DNA of 39,702 nucleotides, taken from contig CANETC010000007.1 in assembly GCA_947441055.1 (NCBI GenBank), positions 1 through 39,702 of the forward strand, given 5' to 3'. Positions 23,978-31,700 of this stretch are shown here, piece after piece. The notes under the pieces were generated by a model, which was not told where the DNA came from, did not search any database, and saw nothing but the letters and a program-made list of their open reading frames with translations. The stretch is from Cytophagaceae bacterium. GTDB lineage: Bacteria; Bacteroidota; Bacteroidia; Cytophagales; Flexibacteraceae. The position numbers and the translations under genes are program-made. Each line of letters begins with the position of its first letter. Within the stretch, counting starts at the first letter, position 1.

Positions 23978-24478
23978 TCAACTAAGCTGCTCCGAAATAA
24001 TAAGCCACCGTCCTTTAATTTTTCGCATTAAAACAGTAAAAAACCCTCCCTGGAATTTCTTATCGTTTTTTCTAAGCCATTTTCCAGTAATCATGGCATC
24101 CATTTCTCCGATTAATTCGATTTGAATGACATCATAATCGAGATGACCCATGGAAACTGAATCCGGATAATTTTTTAACAATTTCTTTTCAAGCCGGTCA
24201 TAGCCGTATTGAAGACCTCTTACCGAAAGTGAGCGAAGTGTATCTGAATTCCAGTAAGCAGACAGAAAGCCTTTTAAATTTCCTTTGTTCCAGTCCGTCT
24301 CCTGTTTTTCCAGTATGAAAATAAGCATTTTCTTTTTTTCATGAGCCAGATTGGGGGCTGGCCGGACTATTTCCTTTTCACGGGAACTGCCAGGGGACTT
24401 TCCGACTTGCGCCAAAACAGAAAAATGACTTGCGAAAGCGGCCAACAGAATCAAAACCAAACTTTGAATCTTCTTCAT
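23978..24478 (-). CDS. Secreted DUF4440/SnoaL-like (NTF2-fold) protein
   Basis: The protein has 166 residues from the ATG at 24478; an in-frame TTG at 24487 is less likely. The signal peptide (MKKIQSLVLILLAAFASHFS, cleavage near LAQ) sends it to the periplasm or beyond. The mature part has the DUF4440 pattern: EKQETDWNKGNLKGFLSAYW, LSVRGLQYGYD, MGHLDYDVIQIE, GKWLRKNDKKFQGGFFTVL and GRWLIISEQLS, where the usual ending is D-H-T/S. NTF2-fold proteins of this type are small-ligand binders or enzymes of unknown substrate. It lies between the DUF4861 gene and the lipoprotein gene on the same strand. Confidence 0.8.
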   Translation of the reverse strand: MKKIQSLVLILLAAFASHFSVLAQVGKSPGSSREKEIVRPAPNLAHEKKKMLIFILEKQETDWNKGNLKGFLSAYWNSDTLRSLSVRGLQYGYDRLEKKLLKNYPDSVSMGHLDYDVIQIELIGEMDAMITGKWLRKNDKKFQGGFFTVLMRKIKGRWLIISEQLS

Positions 24479-24491
24479 TCGCTTCAAATAA

Positions 24492-24515
24492 AAGGAATCA
24501 AGGTGAAAATTCCTT
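24492..24515 (-). terminator. Weak hairpin between the DUF4861 and DUF4440 genes
   Basis: AAGGAAT (24492-24498) and ATTCCTT (24509-24515) form a 7-bp A/T-rich stem with a 10-nt loop, followed on the minus strand by TTATTTG. It could be a weak terminator or an mRNA processing site after the DUF4861 stop at 24552. An alternative pairing of TCAAGG with CCTTGA overlaps it. Confidence 0.3.
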
Positions 24516-24551
24516 GAAAGTCACTCAAATCATGCTACTGAATCAGGAAAA

Positions 24552-25826
24552 TTATTTCTTTCCTATTTTCAATGCTTGCTCCAGCCGATCTGCTTCTTCC
24601 TGTATAATACCATTGAAATTAAAAGCGTTGGCAAACCGATCGTCTGGTTTTTCCCAGGCTGCAAAGTTCATTACACTAAGGGTTTGGCCGCTTCGGATTT
24701 TGAACCGCACAAAAGAGGAAGTTGAGAGCGAATCCGGGCTGGAACTTTTAGCCAAAATCTTTCCCTGTCCAAGAAAATCATTGGTCGGAAACAGCAAACC
24801 AAAACCAAAATGGCCATTTCCTTCTTTACCCTGATTGACATGAACAGAGATGGCCGAATGGCTTGAATTTGATTTAGAAAATTCTGACTGCTGACTTCCC
24901 GGTGGAAGTGAAAACCCGAAAACAAGTTCTTTCTGCCCTAAAAAACCAGTAAAAAGCAAATCACTTTTGTACCAGTTTTTTCCAGCCCAAATACTGATTC
25001 TGTGCCTTACATTGATGGAATTACCGCCCACATTATAATCTTCATAAACCAAATCAAACATTGCCCTCACCGGGCCGCTGCTAATAAACTTGTATAAAAC
25101 TGAACCAGGTTTTCGAAGTGGAATGAGTTTCCCTTTTTCCACCATCGCATAACCACCTAGTCCAAATCCAGAATCCGGGGAAAGCAATTCGGATCCCCAA
25201 TTGTACTTTCGATTGGTTCCGCTTTGGAAAGAAACAATCGAATCCAACAACAGACCAGACTTGATTTTACCCAGCACTCCATTAAAATTACTGTTGTCAA
25301 AACAATGCCGGAAGGCAATTTTTTCAGATTCCCAAACCGGACCACCTAGGCAATATCGGGAAGACAACCTGTTGGCACTAAGCGAATCCGGCCTTATTTC
25401 TGAAGACACATTCTGGTATTTTCCATTTTCCAAATCACTTACCTTAAAACATGCTGAAACCTTAGCCGGGTAAGTGGGTGCATCAGACTTGTCCATCCAT
25501 TTCAACTTAATTTCCAGACTTGAATTTCTTTCCATATCAACTTGAAAAGCAAGTTCATCCCAAATTCCGTCCCCGGTTAAATCATCCGTTTGAGATGGAA
25601 GAACCAAATCATTTTGGAATAAAACAGGGATTTTGTCTTCAGGAATGTCCATCAATGCGAGCAGGTTTTCTCTGGTAATAAGCACCGGATCTCCTTGCCT
25701 TGCAACGCCCGACATATTGGAAATGATAAACTTCCGAGTTTGCGCAAAGCCAGTCTGCACAAGCAGAATCAGGCTAAAAATCAGCCGAAATACCAGAAAA
25801 ACCGAAGTAGATTTTTTGATGAACAA
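24552..25826 (-). CDS. Secreted DUF4861 protein
   Basis: This 424-residue protein has a signal peptide ending near TGFAQ (residues 1-28). The start is a TTG; between it and the preceding in-frame stop there is no ATG or GTG. The family pattern is clear: early PVLITRENL, then DLTGDGIWDELAFQVDM, GGPVWESEKIAFRHCFD, a central DLVYEDYNVGGNSINVRHRI and a C-terminal WEKPDDRFANAF. DUF4861 proteins are often found near carbohydrate-degrading enzymes, but no such gene is next to this one, so I assign no substrate. It follows tryptophan dioxygenase by 50 bp on the same strand and could be cotranscribed with it. Confidence 0.85.
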   Translation of the reverse strand: MFIKKSTSVFLVFRLIFSLILLVQTGFAQTRKFIISNMSGVARQGDPVLITRENLLALMDIPEDKIPVLFQNDLVLPSQTDDLTGDGIWDELAFQVDMERNSSLEIKLKWMDKSDAPTYPAKVSACFKVSDLENGKYQNVSSEIRPDSLSANRLSSRYCLGGPVWESEKIAFRHCFDNSNFNGVLGKIKSGLLLDSIVSFQSGTNRKYNWGSELLSPDSGFGLGGYAMVEKGKLIPLRKPGSVLYKFISSGPVRAMFDLVYEDYNVGGNSINVRHRISIWAGKNWYKSDLLFTGFLGQKELVFGFSLPPGSQQSEFSKSNSSHSAISVHVNQGKEGNGHFGFGLLFPTNDFLGQGKILAKSSSPDSLSTSSFVRFKIRSGQTLSVMNFAAWEKPDDRFANAFNFNGIIQEEADRLEQALKIGKK

Positions 25827-25876
25827 AGTCTTAAATGTTTTGCAATCAGCGAAAAAACAAGAACTTTACTTTCTCC

Positions 25877-26830
25877 TTAAAAAGGCTTTACAGTGGAATT
25901 AAATTCACCCGGTTTGCCCCAGTTGGCGAGTTCCTCCGGAGACCAGAGGAATGGAAAGAACACAAGCTTTTGAAATCTTGGAGGAAGGTAACGCTGCCAA
26001 TCTGTACCACCCGTTGCATTTACTGCGGAATCTGGCTTTTTAAGATATTTTGAAGCCGAATGAAGATGTGCCATTCTCCAAGCAATGTTTGCATTGTTAT
26101 CCAACTGCCTGAGCAACAATCTGATTGGCTGGTTCACATCCAGGTTCCAGTCGAGATCCCGGAATCTATCATAAAGGTTTAAATCCTTATGGCGATTTGC
26201 AAAATCAAGTAAGGTGATGTCGTACTTTTCCTCAAACCGGGTCAGTGTGAGTGTTTTTTTTCCACTTACCGCATCTGTAGAACCGGAACGCCAGTAGAGA
26301 AAAGGCATTTTCTCCTCAATCGAACCACCTGCAATTCGACTTCTGTGTCCTTGGTCGAGAAGATTGTCAACCGAAGTACATGAAAGTTCAATCAATCGGT
26401 ATTGAACAGACTGAAATCCGGATGCAGGCAAAAGTGCCATTCTAAATTTCATAAACTGAGCAGCATCCATTCCCTCCGACATCACCGTGAAAGAATGAAC
26501 CAAAATATCAAAGTACCGGTTTACTCGGCTGAGCCTGGTTTCAAGAAAATGAATTTCCATTTCCGGTGATTTACATATCTGCTCCAATTCCACTAAAATT
26601 AAGCGAAAGTAGAGTTCCGTTACCTGATGATAAATGATAAAAATCTCCTCATCTGGCAAGGTTGTTCTTTTGGTTTGCAGACTTAAAAGTGTGTCGATGT
26701 GGATGTAATCCCAGTAATTGAGGAAGTCTGCTTCGTAAAGCCCATCCAGGTAAGATTCGAGATTTTGACCCGAGGCTTCATACTTCGACTCTAATTTCCT
26801 GAGTTTTTCCAGCAGGATTTGCTCGTTCAT
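25877..26830 (-). CDS. kynA: Tryptophan 2,3-dioxygenase
   Basis: This 317-residue haem enzyme opens the indole ring of L-tryptophan with O2 to give N-formylkynurenine, the first step of the kynurenine pathway. Family landmarks are NYWDYIHIDTLLSLQ, IIYHQVTELYFRLILVELEQ (H68, the distal His), FMKFRMALLPASGFQSVQYR (R130 region, which binds the substrate carboxylate), WRMAHLHSASKYL (H265, the proximal haem ligand) and NATGGTDW near the C-terminus. It is somewhat longer than the ~280-residue proteobacterial enzymes. No other kynurenine gene is in the window, but the divergent neighbour resembles glutaryl-CoA dehydrogenase, an enzyme late in the same catabolic route. Confidence 0.92.
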   Translation of the reverse strand: MNEQILLEKLRKLESKYEASGQNLESYLDGLYEADFLNYWDYIHIDTLLSLQTKRTTLPDEEIFIIYHQVTELYFRLILVELEQICKSPEMEIHFLETRLSRVNRYFDILVHSFTVMSEGMDAAQFMKFRMALLPASGFQSVQYRLIELSCTSVDNLLDQGHRSRIAGGSIEEKMPFLYWRSGSTDAVSGKKTLTLTRFEEKYDITLLDFANRHKDLNLYDRFRDLDWNLDVNQPIRLLLRQLDNNANIAWRMAHLHSASKYLKKPDSAVNATGGTDWQRYLPPRFQKLVFFPFLWSPEELANWGKPGEFNSTVKPF

Positions 26831-26856
26831 TTGGCTATAGATTTTTAACTTTTGAA

Positions 26857-26880
26857 AACACCTTTGTAAAATCCGGTGTT
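26857..26880. promoter_or_regulatory. Small inverted repeat between dioxygenase and acyl-CoA dehydrogenase genes
   Basis: AACACC (26857-26862) and GGTGTT (26875-26880) flank 12 bp in the 225-bp divergent intergenic region. It could be an operator for coordinated control, but arms of six bases arise by chance easily. No convincing -7 box was found in this region on either strand. Confidence 0.2.
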
Positions 26881-27055
26881 ATAGGATTGGCAATGCACAA
26901 ACTGCAAATAATTGCAGAGGAAATAACTTTCTTGAAGATTCGAAGATACAAGGACTTCGAAACTCCAGAGTCTGAAATTTAATTGCATGCCAATATTCCG
27001 GTCAGAATATCCGGTTCATGTTCTAAATTGCGTCGCCATTAATATAGAAAACACC

Positions 27056-28267
27056 ATGCATCATACTGAAGATGATATTGTAAGGAAAACACAGGCAGAT
27101 GCCTTCGTTGGATGTGATTTTTACGACCTCGATGAGCTCCTGACCGAAGAACACAAACTCATCCGCGATTCCGTTCGGGAATTTGTCCGCAAAGAAATTA
27201 GCCCAATTATCGAAGATTGCTGTCAGAAGAACATTTTCCCAAGCTATCTTTTGCCAAAGTTTGGCGAACTGGGTGCATTTGGACCAACCATTCCGGCAAA
27301 ATACGGAGGCGGAGAAATGGATTACATTTCATATGGTTTGATTATGCAGGAAATTGAACGCGGTGACTCAGGAATGCGATCAACTGTTTCTGTGCAAAGT
27401 TCACTTGTTATGTATCCGATTTATGCATTCGGAACAGTGGAGCAAAGAAATAAATACCTGCCTGGTCTTGCGGCAGGAACGCTGTTAGGTTGCTTCGGAC
27501 TGACCGAGCCAGATTTTGGTTCTAATCCATCTGGCATGGTAACCAACTTCAAAGATATGGGCGACCACTACTTGCTTAATGGGGCCAAAATGTGGATTTC
27601 CAATTCTCCGCAGGCAGACTTAGCGGTTGTTTGGGCCAAAAACGAAGCGGGCAGAATTCATGGCCTTATTGTTGAAAGAGGCATGGAAGGATTTTCCACC
27701 CCGGAAACCCACAACAAATGGTCACTCCGTGCAAGTTGTACAGGGGAGCTGGTTTTCGACAATGTAAAAGTTCCAAAAGAGAACTTGTTGCCGAATAAAA
27801 CTGGGCTTGGTGCGCCGATGATGTGTCTCGACTCAGCACGATATGGAATCGCATGGGGTGCGATTGGTGCAGCCATGGATTGTTATGATTCTGCGAGGCG
27901 GTATGCCATGGAGAGAATTCAATTCGACAAACCGATTGCATCATTTCAGTTGATTCAAAAGAAACTTTCTGAAATGCTGACTGAAATTACAAAAGCACAA
28001 TTGCTCACCTTTAGACTTGGCCAGCTTAAAAACGCAGGCAAAGCAACAACGGCGCAGATTTCCATGGCTAAAAGAAATAATGTTGACATGGCACTTCACA
28101 TCGCCAGAGAAGCGCGACAAATTCACGGTGGCATGGGCATTACCGGAGAATATCCAATTATGCGCCATATGATGAACCTTGAATCTGTGATTACCTATGA
28201 AGGTACACATGACATTCATCTCTTAATTTTAGGAAACGAGATTACAGGAATATCGGCCTTTAAATAG
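27056..28267 (+). CDS. Acyl-CoA dehydrogenase, glutaryl-CoA dehydrogenase-like
   Basis: The protein has 403 residues from the ATG at 27056; an earlier in-frame ATG at 26987 would add 23 residues not typical of the family. This FAD enzyme family oxidises acyl-CoA thioesters. Landmarks are LTEEHKLIRDSVREFV at the N-terminus, DSGMRSTVSVQSSLVMYPI, GCFGLTEPDFGSNPSGM (FAD/substrate region), KMWISNSPQADLAVVWAK and the C-terminal TYEGTHDIHLLILGNEITG, where E382 is the catalytic base. The SVQSSLVM and YEGTHDIH...ILG...ITG segments match the glutaryl-CoA dehydrogenase branch best, whose members oxidise and decarboxylate glutaryl-CoA to crotonyl-CoA. The exact substrate is inferred. A strong terminator follows. 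Confidence 0.88.
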   Translation: MHHTEDDIVRKTQADAFVGCDFYDLDELLTEEHKLIRDSVREFVRKEISPIIEDCCQKNIFPSYLLPKFGELGAFGPTIPAKYGGGEMDYISYGLIMQEIERGDSGMRSTVSVQSSLVMYPIYAFGTVEQRNKYLPGLAAGTLLGCFGLTEPDFGSNPSGMVTNFKDMGDHYLLNGAKMWISNSPQADLAVVWAKNEAGRIHGLIVERGMEGFSTPETHNKWSLRASCTGELVFDNVKVPKENLLPNKTGLGAPMMCLDSARYGIAWGAIGAAMDCYDSARRYAMERIQFDKPIASFQLIQKKLSEMLTEITKAQLLTFRLGQLKNAGKATTAQISMAKRNNVDMALHIAREARQIHGGMGITGEYPIMRHMMNLESVITYEGTHDIHLLILGNEITGISAFK

Positions 28268-28359
28268 CAGCACCTTCGGACATACAAGAATTCAGAATCA
28301 GGCGGCTAGCCGCAAGAAAACCTGAGTTCCAATTGACCTTAAGGAAAAAAACTTACCCT

Positions 28360-28397
28360 TACCCCTTTCTGAAAATATCAGGAAGGGGTATTTTTTT
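28360..28397 (+). terminator. Strong rho-independent terminator after the acyl-CoA dehydrogenase gene
   Basis: Arms TACCCCTTTCTGA (28360-28372) and TCAGGAAGGGGTA (28378-28390) pair over 13 positions with one imperfect pair and a 5-nt loop. Seven T follow (28391-28397). It lies about 95 bp after the stop codon. Confidence 0.92.
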
Positions 28398-28494
28398 GAT
28401 CCTTTTATCCTACCAAAAAACCTTTGGTTAAGCGACTGTCAAATCCAAAAATCATAAACTGAAATTAATTTATAAATTATTCAATTTCAATGTA

Positions 28495-28680
28495 ATGAGA
28501 CTAAATCATACGACAATTTTAAACCTAAAAGAGAAAAATTTAATAACCAAGCAGACAGATGGAGAAGTGCTGAAAATTATAAGCTCCAAAAAACTGAACA
28601 GTGTTTTTTATGCAGTTTTTAATGAAAAACTGATTTGTAAGTTCAAGCCTTTTGATGAATCAGGCGTTATCGATTTATAG
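28495..28680 (+). CDS. Possible small protein of 61 residues
   Basis: An ATG-initiated frame encodes a basic, Lys-rich protein beginning MRLNHTTILNLKEKNLITKQ and ending FDESGVIDL. It has no signal peptide, membrane segment or recognisable family. It lies alone between a terminator and the giant PKD gene, where no larger gene competes for the space. The start is preceded by A/T-rich sequence without a clear promoter. It may be a chance frame. Confidence 0.3.
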   Translation: MRLNHTTILNLKEKNLITKQTDGEVLKIISSKKLNSVFYAVFNEKLICKFKPFDESGVIDL

Positions 28681-28775
28681 CGAATATTTGAAATTCGGAT
28701 CCATGTTGGTTAGGAATAAGAATCAGCCATTCATTTCAAACATCATCCGGCCAATTTTTGAAAGAACCTATACAA

Positions 28776-31700
28776 ATGACAAAACTTCTACGAAATAATT
28801 CTGGCTTAAAAGGGCTGATGCTTTTGTGGATTTTGGAAGGCTTTTTAAGCTTCATTCCATTACAAAATGCAGAGGCACAATGTGTCAGAATCAGAGACAG
28901 AAGACGAAACAATGCCTGGACTTTTACACCAAAAAAGGATTTCAAGTGTCTGGCCAACAACCAGTCGCCAATCACCACTTTCACCCTAACATTTGAGTTT
29001 CCGGTAAGCAATGTAAACATCAATTGGGGCGATACTATTGCAACTTATGAAGGTCCGCTCACCACGGTTTCAAGGACTTATAAAGACACAGGCACATTTG
29101 CGTATACCATTACAGAAGAAAATTGTCCGACCCCAATAAGCGGTTATTTTGTAAACAACTACAACAAAACCTGTCCGGGTGTCGGCTGGATTGCGCCCCC
29201 GAATGATTCTACAAGATGTATGCCCGCCACGATTCAGCTGAGCAATTTTTCACCCCGGCAAAATGGTTTTACCGAATGGGTGATCAATTGGGGAGACAAC
29301 AAGAGAGATACTGCAGATTATCCCAGTTATGGAAAAGTATTTTCCCATGTTTACAAAGCGGGTAGTAAGATATGCAATGCAGTCATCTCAATTGGGTACA
29401 GAAATTCTTGCAATGTAATTCCCTGCGGTCAGGCTTTAAGCGGGGTATTTGGTCCTTACCGATTTATGGAAAGAGACTCTGCCATTGTAAGCCCGTCTTC
29501 TGTCCTGATTTGTAGTCCAACAGCCATTACCATCAACGATATTTCCAAGTTGAATTGTCTGGATACCGCAAACAGGCTTGTAAGCTGGACAGCTATGGAT
29601 GGATTTGGGCAACCCCTACCTAATCCAGGAAATAACATATGGAGACCAAGGGGACCCGCTAAGAACAAAACGATTACAATTCCTGCGGACATGTTTTCGG
29701 TGGTACCACCTGACAGCCTATTTAAAATCCGGATGAGGATTCAAAACAAATGCGGTGCAGATACAGCCGAAACCATTGTCAGAATAATCCCTTCTGTAGC
29801 ACCTAAATTTTCAATTTTAACTCAAAATGGTTGTGCTGGTTCTCCAATCCCGTTTGCAAACAACTCTGTAGTAACTTTTGGCACGGTTCGATATGTGTGG
29901 AATTTTGGAGATGGAAAAATTGACTCCTCGTTTACAACCAATGTAAACCATACTTACACCAATAGTGGAACCTATACGGTAAAGCTCAAGGCTAGGACAA
30001 TCGGATACAACAACCAGATTTGCGACAGGGAAATTAGTGATACAGTTCGTGTTCGACCGGCTGTACTTCCAATCGTAACCTCCAGCATTGATAAGGGATG
30101 CGACTCTTTGATTGTCACCCTAAAAAACAAATCAAAATTCACCAACAATGTGAAATGGCAAGGCTGGGAATTTGGTGGAACACCGTCCATAAACGGCGAT
30201 ACAAACTATTACCCAGGTCCCGTAAGCTCGAATCCAGGGATTGTAAGTATATTGTCTACCAACCCTTTGGATTCATCTGCACAAGTTAAATTTCGAAAAT
30301 ACGGCGCCTACATTGTCAAACTAAAAGCCACCACCAGCGGCTGTGCCCTAAATACGGGTTTAGATACCATTACCATTTTACCCAGACCCAAACTTCGTTT
30401 CAGGCTTTCATCCACGAATCTTTGTCAGGGCGAAACATTCTTTCTTTATGACTCAAGCCGGGTTCTTGAAACCGATCCCCGAGGTTTGCCTTCAAATTTC
30501 AACAACATAGCCTGGTCGGTAAAAGTTGGGAACGACACCATCATAAACTCAGCATTCCCCATTACCGGCAATTTTAATACCAGAAGAACTACAGCTCTAA
30601 AATTCAAAAGCAATGGCACATTTTGGATAAGGCTCACTGTTTCAGCAGGGGGAGGTTGCCCTACAGCAGACAGCATACAGGTAATTGTGAAACCCAGTGC
30701 TATTCCAAAATTGGCAATCACGAGAGCCAATTGTGCAAGTTCAGAGATAATTCTAAAAAACACCACGGTTGAAAATGCCAATAAGTACATCTTCAAAATT
30801 TATAAGGGAAATGGATTACTTATTGGTCAACAGTTACTTGAGTATGTCAAAACCAATAAAACAGATCAGCCGATATTCCTTTCCTATGTACCACCGGGTG
30901 ATTCTTCTTATTACTTTGTTACAATTACCGCGGTAACCTATTCAGGCAACGATTCTTGTGTGGCAACAAGCAGCCCCAGAGTTATAAAAGTTGGGCCAAC
31001 TCCGGTTGCAGGAATCAACATTACACCATTGGACGGATGTACACCGCTCAACAATGTTTCAGTTCAAAATACTTCATTTAACCTACCCTTTGATGGCTCG
31101 GCAACATTCAGTTGGAAGCTCGGATCCCTTGGAAACTTTTCAGGAAACACTCCGCCACCACTTACTTTCACAAATGAAGGAAACACCAACAAACGCGATA
31201 CAATCAAGCTTTGCATCAATACCATTAATGGATGCAGCTACTGCAAAGAGGCAGTTGTGCTTACCTACCCAGCGCCCAAGGGAGTAATTTCAGCACCAGA
31301 CAGCATTTGCTCTGGAGATGAAATCAGCCTTTCTGCCAGTGCAGTTGGTGCAGTTTCCTATAACTGGGAATTCACGGATTATGATGGTTCATCCTCCACG
31401 CAAACAAGTCTTTCGAAGGTTTTCAACAATGCCACCGGTGTTCCACAGTTTTATACAATCCGTCTAATCCTGCGCTCTGCAGCGGATTGTCCATCAATTT
31501 TCGAAAAAACTCTTAAAGTAAATCCCAAGCCAGAATTTGAATTTCAAAGCACCACTTCACAAGATGAAAATTGTGGCTTACTCAGGGCCAAATTCTATTA
31601 CCTGAATTCTGACAATGCAGTTAGCTACAAATGGAAGTTCGGTGCTTCAGACAGTCTCATTACGAGCGCATTAGATACGATTTACAAAAGCTTTGGCAAT

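Larger units (their letters stand above)
28268..28775. other. Intergenic region with terminator and one small ORF
   Basis: This 508-bp A/T-rich stretch separates the acyl-CoA dehydrogenase gene from the giant PKD gene. It holds the dehydrogenase terminator (28360-28397) and a 61-codon plus-strand ORF (28495-28680). No exact TAnnTTTG box was found close to the PKD gene start, although AATATTTG (near 28683-28690, one mismatch) lies about 85 bp upstream of it. Confidence 0.5.
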
